From Alphaproteobacteria bacterium (GTDB lineage Bacteria; Pseudomonadota; Alphaproteobacteria; RF32; CAG-239): a stretch of 64,000 nucleotides of DNA. The position numbers and the translations under genes were made by a program. The notes below the pieces were generated by a model. That model had not been told where the DNA came from. It did not search any database and saw only the letters and a program-made list of their open reading frames with translations. The stretch is from contig SUUZ01000001.1 of NCBI GenBank assembly GCA_015062235.1, positions 1 to 64,000 of the forward strand, written 5' to 3'. This document shows positions 7,877 to 16,442 of this stretch, one piece after another (positions within the stretch are counted from its first letter, which is position 1; each line of letters opens with the position of its first letter).

Positions 7877-9578
7877 ATCCCATAGCCTCTTTCACTTTCT
7901 TATTATAACTTGGATTAACATATCCTAGTTTTCCTGTATGCGTCAAAGCCTGAGCTACAACCCTAGCATACTCTTGTTCTTGTCCTATCAAATCATTAGA
8001 AACAACTCGTTTCAATGGACGATACGAATCATGCGGCACAAAATCATAACCATATGCCAATGGATGCATAACCGTTTTGGTATCTGTCATCTGATTATTG
8101 TGCCAAGTATATTTATTTAGCAAAAACCTATTAACATGATGCGAACTATTAGCAACAGCAGAAGCCACAAATTCACGGTTAAACTGCAAATATGCCTCAA
8201 CAAAACGTTTATTAAAATTAGCATTCATAGCCCTCATCTCAACAGTATGCTTAGGCAAAACATTTAAGGTTTTATATTTGTTACCATAAGCAGACATCTC
8301 TTCTAATTCTCGCTTATCATCACACAAATCAACCATTACAGTCAAAAATGGATAATCTCTTTTGCCATTTGAACTCAGATTGCGACTTATATATGTTGCA
8401 TACAGCAAATTATTATCTCTTCTTTCTGGCGCAGCAAATGCTCCAACTATTTCTTCTTCATGCTGCATCATTCTCTTTACTAAACGTTTATATGTATCAA
8501 GGTCAAATCCTTCTGCTGATAAATGTTGATGCAAAGAACAATGCTTGTTTACATGCCCATCTTCAAAAGCATCTAATATCCTTAAACAACTTTCTTCATC
8601 TTGCTTAGAGCGCATAACCCTACTCGCAAATTCAACTGGAGCTAAGCCATTATACGGTGCTAAACTTTCATCTCGCATTATTACACCAGCTGATTTTGGA
8701 TCTTGATAAACATTGGCATCTTTATTGCTTGAATAAAGTCTTTCCCAACCATTTCTTTCCTTCAAATAATCTATCAACACAGCATAATCACCATATTGTT
8801 CTGGTACATAAAATTCTAATTCAAAACCACAAGGCCAATACCCATATTGCTGGGCATGTCCAGTTTCTTCGATCTGAAAAAAATCATTCATTTTTTGGTT
8901 GTCTTTAGGCATATGCTCAAATTCTTTACTCAAACGATTACGCAAAGAATGAAGGCGTTTTATTTCTCTTTTTCTATCTGCAAACGTATATCCTGCTCGA
9001 TATTTATAGTCCTTAGCAACATTATTACGAACAAAACTATCCGCAGCAAATAAAGCTCGCTGATAAACATCACCACCTTTGGATATTTCTGTAAAATTAG
9101 CATCAAGATATCGCAATATATCTCTACCAACCATCAATCCATGAGCACTGGAATATGGCATATTAGTTTTTATCGGCCAATTACCAAACTCTGCTTTATG
9201 ATCATCTTTGGTTGCAAAACTATAGACAAACTGCCTAAATTCAAAACCAAAAGTTCTCATTCCATCAACCAAGGCTGATAACCTACCATCATTTGTTTTA
9301 GAATGTTTTTTTGATGTTAAACGAGTTAATTGTGGTTTATCAGCATTGTAGCTATCAACTCCTAAACTGACATCTTCAACAAAAGCATGAAATCTTTCTT
9401 GTGCATCATCACCATAATTTTTGCTAAAATATTCAACCATACCCGCAAATGGTGCCAACATATTATCTACATGCCAATCATAATAAAACTGCTTAAATTT
9501 TTTGCCTCCTACCATAGCAAAATAGTCAGCAAAAGCCTCTTTAACATCTTCAACCGTATTTTCTACATTATTATTCAT
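7866..9578 (-). CDS. Putative amidoligase (glutamine-synthetase/GCS-like fold)
   Basis: Residues about 250-460 carry the pattern of the amidoligase-2 family of COOH-NH2 ligases: GFELEFY (251-257) at the start of the domain, SLHQHLSAEG (348-357) and KHTVEMRAMNANFN (443-456). The acidic and His residues in these motifs would bind Mg-ATP and the amino acid. The first 245 residues are a helical region I cannot assign. Such ligases join amino acids to peptides or metabolites, but this one has no known substrate. It is followed by an overlapping N-formylglutamate-amidohydrolase-like gene. A structured leader lies upstream. There is no signal peptide, so it is cytosolic. Confidence 0.7.
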   Translation of the reverse strand: MNNNVENTVEDVKEAFADYFAMVGGKKFKQFYYDWHVDNMLAPFAGMVEYFSKNYGDDAQERFHAFVEDVSLGVDSYNADKPQLTRLTSKKHSKTNDGRLSALVDGMRTFGFEFRQFVYSFATKDDHKAEFGNWPIKTNMPYSSAHGLMVGRDILRYLDANFTEISKGGDVYQRALFAADSFVRNNVAKDYKYRAGYTFADRKREIKRLHSLRNRLSKEFEHMPKDNQKMNDFFQIEETGHAQQYGYWPCGFELEFYVPEQYGDYAVLIDYLKERNGWERLYSSNKDANVYQDPKSAGVIMRDESLAPYNGLAPVEFASRVMRSKQDEESCLRILDAFEDGHVNKHCSLHQHLSAEGFDLDTYKRLVKRMMQHEEEIVGAFAAPERRDNNLLYATYISRNLSSNGKRDYPFLTVMVDLCDDKRELEEMSAYGNKYKTLNVLPKHTVEMRAMNANFNKRFVEAYLQFNREFVASAVANSSHHVNRFLLNKYTWHNNQMTDTKTVMHPLAYGYDFVPHDSYRPLKRVVSNDLIGQEQEYARVVAQALTHTGKLGYVNPSYNKKVKEAMGYGK

Positions 9579-9980
9579 TTTATTTCTCTCAATTATCCTA
9601 TAATCAAATTTACCTTAGCTTAAAGTGTGTAGATGTTCTTCCCTCTGAGCACCCACACTTCACTAATGGGTAAAAATGCTCAGAGGCTGATAATCAAGAG
9701 TAGAATCGAAATAAGAGATAAAGAAATTATGCAAGCCAAAACAGCATTGCCTCTAATGGCAATGTTCAAAACTGATAAAATATTTTGACTTACACCAAAC
9801 ATATTGCTCCGTTTTTAATCTAACTTTTTAAGGATATATGAAACAAAAATATTTTGTCAATAAAAAAAACAAAAAATATTTTTTATAAACTTGGTATATG
9901 TTCATAAAACTATTTGCCTTTATAATTACGTTATCTTAGATTAATAATCATAGAATAACAACTAATACAGGAAATTAAAT
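9579..9980. other. 402-bp divergent intergenic region
   Basis: It lies between the minus-strand amidoligase gene and rfbA. Besides the paired element at 9622-9686 it holds a second small hairpin, CATTGCC (9746-9752) with GGCAATG (9759-9765), and a very short plus-strand frame from 9730 (MQAKTALPLMAMFK, 19 codons) that I do not call as a gene. TATAAT at 9921-9926 is a reasonable -10 box for rfbA, but no good -35 box is spaced to it. Confidence 0.5.
9622..9686. ncRNA. Possible pseudoknotted leader RNA of the amidoligase operon
   Basis: CCTCTGAGCA (9642-9651) pairs perfectly with TGCTCAGAGG (9677-9686). Inside the loop, CCCA (9652-9655) can pair with TGGG (9667-9670). Alternatively CACACTT (9654-9660) can pair with AAGTGTG (9623-9629) outside the stem, giving an H-type pseudoknot or a switch. 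On the minus strand it lies about 45-110 nt before the amidoligase ATG. I do not recognise a known riboswitch class. Confidence 0.4.
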
Positions 9981-10868
9981 ATGAAAGGCATTATCCTAGC
10001 TGGTGGCAGCGGTACCAGATTGTACCCTCTTACCAAAACAACGTCAAAACAACTTTTGCCAGTATATGACAAACCTATGATTTATTATCCTTTGTCTACA
10101 CTAATGTTGTTTGGTATTAAAGATATTTTAATTATCTCAACCCCTCAAGATACCCCAAATATTGAAAAATTATTTGGTGATGGTTCTCGAATTGGATTAA
10201 AAATTCAATATGCTATCCAAAACGAACCCAAAGGAATTGCCCAAGCTTTTACTATTGGCGCTGATTTTATTGGTAATGATGATGTATGCTTAATTTTGGG
10301 TGACAACATCTTTTACATGGGCGACCAATTTCATACTTTCAAAAAAGAAGTTGACGCCAATACAGGCAAACGTGCAACAATATTTGCTTATCACGTTTCT
10401 GACCCTGAACGCTTCGGTGTAGTCGAATTTGACAAAGACCTTAAAGCTATTTCTATTGAAGAAAAACCCAAAAACCCAAAATCCAATTATGCATCTGTTG
10501 GGCTTTATTTTTATCCATATGATGTTGTTGAAAAAGCCCGCAATCTCAAACCATCTGCTCGTGGCGAGTTAGAAATTACAGACTTAAACAACTTATATCT
10601 TCAAGAAGGTCGTATGTCTGTTGTACCTATGCGCCGTGGCAATGCTTGGCTTGATGCTGGAACACCTGATAGTTTGATGGAATCTGGAGCTTTTGTTCAA
10701 ATTATTGAAAAGCGTCAAGGCTTAAAAATTGCCTGTATTGAAGAAATTGCCTACCGCCGTCAATTTATTGATGATACTCAAATGTTAAAACTAATTGACG
10801 AACTCAAAGACGGCAATTACAAAACTTATCTCAAAAAGGTATACGAGGAATATCATGAACTTTATTAA
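9981..10868 (+). CDS. rfbA: Glucose-1-phosphate thymidylyltransferase RfbA/RmlA
   Basis: It converts glucose-1-phosphate and dTTP to dTDP-glucose, the first step of dTDP-L-rhamnose synthesis. The nucleotide-binding signature [10 protein letters not shown] sits at 7-16, and the sugar-binding motifs LGDNIFY and [12 protein letters not shown] follow. The 295-residue length is normal for RmlA. A ribosome site (AGGAAA) precedes the ATG. The first gene of the complete rfbACDB operon, it overlaps rfbC by 14 bp. The enzyme is usually feedback-inhibited by dTDP-rhamnose. Confidence 0.95.
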   Translation: MKGIILAGGSGTRLYPLTKTTSKQLLPVYDKPMIYYPLSTLMLFGIKDILIISTPQDTPNIEKLFGDGSRIGLKIQYAIQNEPKGIAQAFTIGADFIGNDDVCLILGDNIFYMGDQFHTFKKEVDANTGKRATIFAYHVSDPERFGVVEFDKDLKAISIEEKPKNPKSNYASVGLYFYPYDVVEKARNLKPSARGELEITDLNNLYLQEGRMSVVPMRRGNAWLDAGTPDSLMESGAFVQIIEKRQGLKIACIEEIAYRRQFIDDTQMLKLIDELKDGNYKTYLKKVYEEYHELY

Positions 10869-11403
10869 AACGGAAATCGATGGCGTTGTAATTATTGAAC
10901 CCAAGGTTTTTGAAGACGCTAGAGGATACTTCTTTGAAAGCTATAACGAAGCCGAATTTGTAAAAAATGGCATTACGAACAAATTTGTTCAAGACAATCA
11001 ATCAAAATCTTCTTATGGTGTAATCAGAGGACTACATTGCCAACTTGGCGAACATGCTCAAGCTAAACTAGTTCGTGTTTTAGAGGGAAAGGTATTAGAC
11101 GTAGCTGTAGATATCCGCAAAGATTCACCAACTTTTGGCAAACATGTTGCTGTTGAACTATCTGCAGAAAATAAACGTCAATTGTTTATCCCTAGAGGTT
11201 TTTTACATGGCTTCTCTGTTTTGAGCGAAACGGCTGTATTTGCTTATAAATGTGATAACCTTTATTGCAAAGATGCTGAGTTTGGTATTCGCTATGATGA
11301 TCCTGAAATTGCTATCAACTGGCAAATACCAACTGACAAAATAATGGTTTCCGACAAAGATAAAATTGCGAAAGGACTAAAAGATGTACCTGATAACAGG
11401 TAG
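10855..11403 (+). CDS. rfbC: dTDP-4-dehydrorhamnose 3,5-epimerase RfbC/RmlC
   Basis: This cupin-fold epimerase acts on dTDP-4-keto-6-deoxyglucose, the third step of the pathway. VIRGLHCQ contains catalytic His61, and [14 protein letters not shown] gives the conserved barrel strand. I place the start at 10855, where CGAGGAA is an adequate ribosome site and the protein begins [10 protein letters not shown], 182 residues, the family length. A longer in-frame start at 10795 lies inside rfbA and is less likely. Its end overlaps rfbD by 20 bp. Confidence 0.94.
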   Translation: MNFIKTEIDGVVIIEPKVFEDARGYFFESYNEAEFVKNGITNKFVQDNQSKSSYGVIRGLHCQLGEHAQAKLVRVLEGKVLDVAVDIRKDSPTFGKHVAVELSAENKRQLFIPRGFLHGFSVLSETAVFAYKCDNLYCKDAEFGIRYDDPEIAINWQIPTDKIMVSDKDKIAKGLKDVPDNR

Positions 11404-12205
11404 TAACGGACAGCTTGGAACAGAATTATCCAAACTTATTCCAGATGCGATTCTAGCTGACAGAAATGAGCTAGATATTACAAACGAAACTGCTGTTCAA
11501 AACTTTGTTACCCAAAACAATATCGACACAATCATCAACTGTGCAGCTTATACCGCCGTTGACAAAGCCGAAGATGAAGAAGAACTTGCTTACCAAATAA
11601 ATGTTGTTGGTCCTCAAAATTTGGCTAAAACTGGCTGCAAAATCATTCATATTTCAACAGATTATGTTTTTGACGGACAAGGCTACAAGCCCTATCATCC
11701 ATCAGATAAAACTGCTCCTGTCTCAGTATATGGCAGAACCAAACAAGCTGGAGAACAAGCAGTAATAAATAATGCTAAAATTGCTGTTGTTATACGAACA
11801 GCATGGCTTTATTCGGCTCATGGTAACAATTTCGTTAAAACAATGCGCCGTTTAGGAGCTGAAAGAGAAACAATCAACGTTGTTTGTGACCAAATAGGTA
11901 CACCTACTTTTGCTGGCGATTTAGCCCAAGCGATAGTTGCTATTCTGCCTCAATTAAATGAAACAACAAAAGGAATTTACCACTATACTAATGAAGGTGT
12001 TTGTTCATGGTATGATTTTGCTAACGAAATAATGGAATTATCAAACCTTAACTGTAAGGTTTGCCCTATTCCTTCTTCAGCATATCCTACAAAAGCCAAA
12101 CGTCCTTTCTATAGTGTTCTGGACAAATCATCAATTAAAGAAACCTTTAACCTATCAATTCCCCATTGGAAGGAGAGCTTAAGAAAATGTCTAAAACAAT
12201 TTTAA
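11384..12205 (+). CDS. rfbD: dTDP-4-dehydrorhamnose reductase RfbD/RmlD
   Basis: The last enzyme of the pathway, it reduces dTDP-4-keto-rhamnose to dTDP-L-rhamnose with NAD(P)H. It is an extended short-chain dehydrogenase with nucleotide motif TGSNGQLG near the N-terminus, HISTDYVFDG and the YGRTK catalytic Tyr-Lys pair. At 273 residues it is slightly short but complete. It is tightly overlapped by rfbC upstream and by rfbB downstream (19 bp), which argues for coupled translation of the four enzymes. Confidence 0.93.
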   Translation: MYLITGSNGQLGTELSKLIPDAILADRNELDITNETAVQNFVTQNNIDTIINCAAYTAVDKAEDEEELAYQINVVGPQNLAKTGCKIIHISTDYVFDGQGYKPYHPSDKTAPVSVYGRTKQAGEQAVINNAKIAVVIRTAWLYSAHGNNFVKTMRRLGAERETINVVCDQIGTPTFAGDLAQAIVAILPQLNETTKGIYHYTNEGVCSWYDFANEIMELSNLNCKVCPIPSSAYPTKAKRPFYSVLDKSSIKETFNLSIPHWKESLRKCLKQF

Positions 12206-13194
12206 TTACTGGTGGAGCTGGTTTTATTGGCTCAAATTTTGTACCTTATTTTTGCGCCAAATATCCAGAATATAATGTCATAAATTTAGATAAGCTAACT
12301 TATGCTGGCAATTTAGATAATTTAAAAGAATGTGACAACATGAGCAACTATCGTTTTGTTCAAGGCGATATTTGTGATGAAAACCTAATTGAACAACTTT
12401 TTACCGAAAATGATATCCAAGGTGTTATCCACTTTGCTGCAGAAAGCCATGTTGACAATTCAATCAAAGGTCCTCGTGCATTCATTAACACCAATATTGT
12501 CGGAACATTTAATTTATTAGAAGCTGCCCGCAAACATTGGATGGAAGCTCCAAATAAATTTAAATCAGGATACGAAAACTGCCGTTTTCATCATATTTCT
12601 ACTGATGAGGTTTATGGAACATTGGGTAATGATGGAATGTTTGAAGAAACCACACCTTATGCGCCAAACTCACCCTATTCTGCATCAAAGGCTAGTTCAG
12701 ACTTTTTGGTAAGGGCATATCATCATACTTTTGGTATGAATGTTACCACATCAAATTGCTCTAACAATTATGGTCCTAAACAACACCACGAAAAATTGAT
12801 TCCTCATATTATAAGCAAGGCTTTAGCAGAGCAAGCCTTACCTGTTTATGGCAAAGGACTAAATATCAGAGATTGGCTCTATGTTCTAGATCATTGCAAA
12901 GCAATTGATTTGATTTATCATAATGGCAAATCGGGCGAAACCTACAATGTAGGTGGTCGCAATGAACGTAACAATATTACTATTGTAAAAACTATTTGCG
13001 CTCTCCTAGATGAAAGACGCCCAAGATCAAATGGTCAAAAATATGAAGACTTAATCAGCTTTGTTCAAGATCGTGCTGGTCATGATTTTCGCTATGCTAT
13101 TGATGCAACCAAGCTTGAAACTGAACTTGGTTGGAAAGCAGAAGAAACTTTCGATACAGGTATTGTCAAAACTGTAGAATGGTATCTCAAATAA
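12187..13194 (+). CDS. rfbB: dTDP-glucose 4,6-dehydratase RfbB/RmlB
   Basis: It makes dTDP-4-keto-6-deoxyglucose, the second step. TGGAGFIGSNF lies at the N-terminus, HISTDEVYG carries the catalytic Asp-Glu pair, and YSASKASSD gives the Tyr-Lys pair. I use the ATG at 12187 (MSKTILITGG, 335 residues), with AAGGAGAG about 10 bases upstream, rather than the in-frame start at 12166. A strong terminator follows, so it closes the rhamnose operon. The product likely feeds the RgpF-type enzymes at the start of the window. Confidence 0.95.
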   Translation: MSKTILITGGAGFIGSNFVPYFCAKYPEYNVINLDKLTYAGNLDNLKECDNMSNYRFVQGDICDENLIEQLFTENDIQGVIHFAAESHVDNSIKGPRAFINTNIVGTFNLLEAARKHWMEAPNKFKSGYENCRFHHISTDEVYGTLGNDGMFEETTPYAPNSPYSASKASSDFLVRAYHHTFGMNVTTSNCSNNYGPKQHHEKLIPHIISKALAEQALPVYGKGLNIRDWLYVLDHCKAIDLIYHNGKSGETYNVGGRNERNNITIVKTICALLDERRPRSNGQKYEDLISFVQDRAGHDFRYAIDATKLETELGWKAEETFDTGIVKTVEWYLK

Positions 13195-13206
13195 AAGAAA
13201 CCAACT

Positions 13207-13241
13207 AAAATCCCCTCTAAAAAATTTAGAGGGGATTTTTT
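13207..13241. terminator. Terminator of rfbACDB
   Basis: The stem AAAATCCCCTCTAAA / TTTAGAGGGGATTTT is followed by a T run on the plus strand. It may also end the minus-strand transcript only weakly, because that operon stops at 13297. Confidence 0.85.
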
Positions 13242-13296
13242 AATACATGCTTTGCCGACATCCCTCAGTTTACTGGAGAGACTTCTATTAATTTAA

Positions 13297-14253
13297 CTAT
13301 TTTGCTATCAAATCTTTTAGATCTTTTGTTCGCAAAATACCATCTAAACTCAAAAATCTTTTAGCATATTTATCCAATATCTTAAAATTGGGCTGTGGTC
13401 TAAAGATTTTAGTATATAAGTAAACAAAAAAATCTTTTTGCAAATAAGGACAGCATAAATTTCTTTTCACATATTTCCAATTAGCTGAGACACTACGTTC
13501 ATTTAAAGCTGCAATAATATCCCTTGCTAAACTACCATAATTATCTTTTAACATATTATAATTAGCAAAAAATCTATCATGTTCCAATTGCTTAGTATTT
13601 TTACTAAGGTTATTTGTCTCTTTAGGCACCAACACAACGTTGTTGCGCATCTTGGCTACCCCCCCCCATGAATTTAGAGAAGCCCTCAGAGGTATGCTCT
13701 CATCTTGAATAAACACTAAAGGATCAGCTCCTTGCCCTTTTTTTAGAACATCTGCTTTAATTAATTGTCCCATACGAGTAAATCCACCTTTAAGAACTCT
13801 GCGCAAAGCATCTTTACTATATTCATATTCAATAGGACCAACCACCATTTCTCTTGCTATTTCTTCTGGTTCTTTTCCTGTTTTAACAAATTTACCATAA
13901 ACCATATCGGCACCATGTTTTTGTGCCAAATCAAGCATAATCTTCGTTGAATCAAGTGGCAAAATATCATCAGAATCAAGCATTCTAATCCACTTACCTT
14001 TTGCTAATTCAATCCCTTGATTAACTGTTTTACTAGTACCATCATTTTGCGTTTTAGCAACAATCGTAATATTATCCATCCCCTTTGTTGCTTCACGTAT
14101 AATCTCAACAGATTTATCTTTTGAAACATCATCAACAAAAATAAATTCTGGATTTTCTAACCCTATCTGATTTAATAACGCTTCCAAAACAGCTGGCAAA
14201 TAATACTCTTTATTATAAACACTCATCACAAACGAAACATCAATATCTTTCAT
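13297..14253 (-). CDS. GT2 glycosyltransferase with in-frame G9 tract
   Basis: A GT-A fold family 2 transferase: SFVMSVYNKEYYL at the N-terminus, FVDDVS (39-44) and RMLDSDD (90-96), which binds the metal and nucleotide sugar. The 318-residue chain has no membrane anchor and acts on the cytoplasmic side. Nine G in the coding strand (13659-13667) encode the Trp-Gly-Gly near residues 196-198, and the frame is currently open. Loss or gain of a base would truncate the protein by about 120 residues. Last of three co-directional glycosyltransferases, it starts 14 bp after the previous stop. Donor and acceptor are unknown. Confidence 0.85.
   Translation of the reverse strand: MKDIDVSFVMSVYNKEYYLPAVLEALLNQIGLENPEFIFVDDVSKDKSVEIIREATKGMDNITIVAKTQNDGTSKTVNQGIELAKGKWIRMLDSDDILPLDSTKIMLDLAQKHGADMVYGKFVKTGKEPEEIAREMVVGPIEYEYSKDALRRVLKGGFTRMGQLIKADVLKKGQGADPLVFIQDESIPLRASLNSWGGVAKMRNNVVLVPKETNNLSKNTKQLEHDRFFANYNMLKDNYGSLARDIIAALNERSVSANWKYVKRNLCCPYLQKDFFVYLYTKIFRPQPNFKILDKYAKRFLSLDGILRTKDLKDLIAK
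13659..13667 (-). repeat. G9 homopolymer in GT2 gene (C9 on plus strand)
   Basis: The same length and base as the licD tract, and likewise inside a surface-glycan gene, but here the frame is intact. It is a candidate slipped-strand phase-variation site in the on state. Confidence 0.8.
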
Positions 14254-14267
14254 ATCTTACCCTCACT

Positions 14268-15323
14268 TCAAATAAATTTTGCCCATGGATATTTATTTTC
14301 ATCATATCCACCAAACATCAAATCTGTTATATATTCGGCAACAATTTTTTCATTAAACATCTTATGATATTTTTGCCAACCATTTTTAGCAACCCTCATT
14401 CTTTCTTGAGGATTATTATGATAAAAATCAATTTTTTGCCAAAGTTCATCTTCTGTTGAATAAAAGGCTATTTCATCATCGGAAAAAATCTTATCAAATC
14501 CTGTACGTCTATCCAAAAAGACAAGCACGCCATTTCCCATCATATGAGCCATTCTATCAGACGAATACAAATAATTGTCATTAACCTGCGAAACACATAA
14601 GCCCATAGAAGAATTTTCAATCAGTCTCTGATATTCTGCACCACCAACAGGTTTACTCAATACTCCAGGCACAATTACATTTTTCACATCAATATTTTGA
14701 AGCATCCTTGCAACAAAATCTTCTGCTGAATATGTTACACCACAAAGATCTCTAACACTTTTTTTCTTAGCCGTAAAAAGCAAATCATATAGATTTTGCT
14801 CTTTTTCAAAAGCTTTACCCTTTTCAATTGATAAATCTACAGGGTTTGGCATAAACAAAACATTTTTCACACCAAACTGTTCCAGCAAATCTTTTTGTGC
14901 TGTAGTTATAATGGTATAGTCAACAACACTTAACTTATTTCTTATATTTTTCAGATTATGCGAAACAAAATTTTTATCAATACAGTCAACATTCCACTGC
15001 AATATTTTAACATTTGGCAAAGCTTTTCTCACACGTTCCAAAGTAGATGTTTCTACTGTATCTGCATGTCCGAGCAAAATGCCATCAGGATTTGTTGATA
15101 TACAATAATCATAAAAAAGTTCATTAAACTTTTTTCCGCCTAATTGCTTAAGCATTCCAAAAACTGAAAAACAGCGCTTTATATCCCTATCAGGAAAATT
15201 TAAAACACTATGCCCATTTCTAATCAAACCATTAGATATCTTATAGGCAACATTGTGCAAATAACATCCTTGATGTTTTATATAATTAAAATTTGCACAA
15301 TGGAGTATTCTTTTTGTTTCCAT
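14268..15323 (-). CDS. CgeB-like glycosyltransferase (GT-B)
   Basis: The 351-residue protein resembles CgeB-type transferases. The N-terminal half has a WNVDCIDKNF segment, and the C-terminal GT-B half contains SSMGLCVSQVND, YSSDRMAHMMGNGVLVFLD and FYSTEDELWQKIDFYHNNPQ. These are typical of proteins that glycosylate spore coats, capsules or surface glycans with nucleotide sugars. It sits between a decorated GT and the phase-variable GT2, in one transcript. The function is confident at the level of glycosyltransferase; the sugar specificity is not known. Confidence 0.7.
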   Translation of the reverse strand: METKRILHCANFNYIKHQGCYLHNVAYKISNGLIRNGHSVLNFPDRDIKRCFSVFGMLKQLGGKKFNELFYDYCISTNPDGILLGHADTVETSTLERVRKALPNVKILQWNVDCIDKNFVSHNLKNIRNKLSVVDYTIITTAQKDLLEQFGVKNVLFMPNPVDLSIEKGKAFEKEQNLYDLLFTAKKKSVRDLCGVTYSAEDFVARMLQNIDVKNVIVPGVLSKPVGGAEYQRLIENSSMGLCVSQVNDNYLYSSDRMAHMMGNGVLVFLDRRTGFDKIFSDDEIAFYSTEDELWQKIDFYHNNPQERMRVAKNGWQKYHKMFNEKIVAEYITDLMFGGYDENKYPWAKFI

Positions 15324-15350
15324 AAATCATATCTTTCTTTTGTAAACAAT

Positions 15351-16304
15351 CTAACTTTTCTTAAGTTTATCAATTAACTGAGGATAATATTCAATAACTT
15401 GTCGTATCTGCTTATTATTGCCATCTTGTTCAATATTTAATTTAGCCAAAGTTAATTCATTTGTAAGACGTAATTCTCTTTCAGGATTAACATATAACAA
15501 CTTTCGTGCCTTCCTACCAGCAAAATTCCTTATTTTTATCCCATTTAAAACAGTCATAGCCCAGAACCATACATCATCAGCATAAGGTGCTAATTTTTTG
15601 AACAATGATATATCATCCACATCTTTATATAGCACTCTAGGAGGATACAAAACCCCTCCACACCCTGTCATAAAATTTCGATATGATGGTTTATTTAAAA
15701 TAACATTCTTTTTCCATTGTTCATAAGGAAGAGGATACCCCTCCTTATTAAGAGCAACCAAATGTCCTCTAGTACCAATCACACAATCTGGTGTTTTTAA
15801 ATATTCCCTATATAGTTTTTCCAACCAACGATTGTTATAGTATATATCATCATCATCATCAACAACAATAATAATATCATTGGGAAATTCTTTTAATGAT
15901 GGTATAAGCTTTTTGTATGAACGCAAATCATCGCACCACTTTATAGTTAAACCATTGCCTTTCAACTTCAAAACAATCTCAGGGATATCTTTTTCCCCGT
16001 TTGGAAACTGCTCTTTAGCAAGCCATAAAACAACTTCATCAGGTTTTTCAGTTTGTTTTAATAAAGAATAAATTGTAAAATGTATTTCATTCATTCTATC
16101 TGGAAACGATGTCAATGAAACTATCAATCTAGGTGATCGTTTTTCTAATGTTACTCCCTTATCTTGAAAATTTACAACATCTGGCAACAATTTTTCTTTA
16201 TTTATATGTGGAGGAAGTTTTATTTTTTTTACATAATTGAATTTAATCCCTAAAACAGTAATTTCTCTGATATTGCCATATTTTTTACGCTGAAATAACT
16301 TCAT
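15351..16304 (-). CDS. Glycosyltransferase with Asp-rich GT-A motif
   Basis: SPRLIVSLTSFPDRM, then SLLKQTEKPDEVVLWL and IIIVVDDDDDIYY, form a GT-A core. The DxD element is five consecutive aspartates encoded by a GAT repeat. I start at 16304 (MKLFQRKKYG), where GAGG lies seven bases upstream; a longer ATG at 16331 lacks a ribosome site. Residues 1-30 repeat the basic VLGIKFNYVKK module found in the first glycan operon. It is the first of three minus-strand glycosyltransferases. The promoter is likely TTGACT (about 16364-16369 on the other strand) with an A+T-rich -10 region. The exact sugar is unknown. Confidence 0.7.
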   Translation of the reverse strand: MKLFQRKKYGNIREITVLGIKFNYVKKIKLPPHINKEKLLPDVVNFQDKGVTLEKRSPRLIVSLTSFPDRMNEIHFTIYSLLKQTEKPDEVVLWLAKEQFPNGEKDIPEIVLKLKGNGLTIKWCDDLRSYKKLIPSLKEFPNDIIIVVDDDDDIYYNNRWLEKLYREYLKTPDCVIGTRGHLVALNKEGYPLPYEQWKKNVILNKPSYRNFMTGCGGVLYPPRVLYKDVDDISLFKKLAPYADDVWFWAMTVLNGIKIRNFAGRKARKLLYVNPERELRLTNELTLAKLNIEQDGNNKQIRQVIEYYPQLIDKLKKS

Positions 16305-16442
16305 TACAGACCTCAAAATACCATAATTCATATATGCTAAAATATTACGAAGTATCTTTTTTTAGTCAACTATTATCTTTTCATTTTACATATACAAATA
16401 CTTCATATTACCATTATTGATAAATGATAAACCAATAGATAT

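Noticed and set aside
8348..8908. Several plus-strand open frames across the amidoligase gene
   Set aside because: They lie opposite a long, conserved-motif coding frame, have no ribosome sites and show low-complexity composition, so they are shadows of the real gene.
9730..9789. Short plus-strand frame MQAKTALPLMAMFK with A-rich leader, a possible leader peptide
   Set aside because: It is only 19 codons, has no good ribosome site and no matching attenuator before rfbA; the hairpin inside it is enough to explain the signal.
15845..15865. Trinucleotide repeat encoding five Asp in a glycosyltransferase
   Set aside because: It is in frame, only five units long, encodes the functional DxD motif, and gain or loss of a unit would not shift the frame. 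It is not a clear phase-variation site.
16349..16395. GAAGTAT and ATACTTC inverted pair before the glycosyltransferase gene, as a second invertible element
   Set aside because: Only seven bases match and the spacing is short, which is expected by chance in AT-rich DNA.
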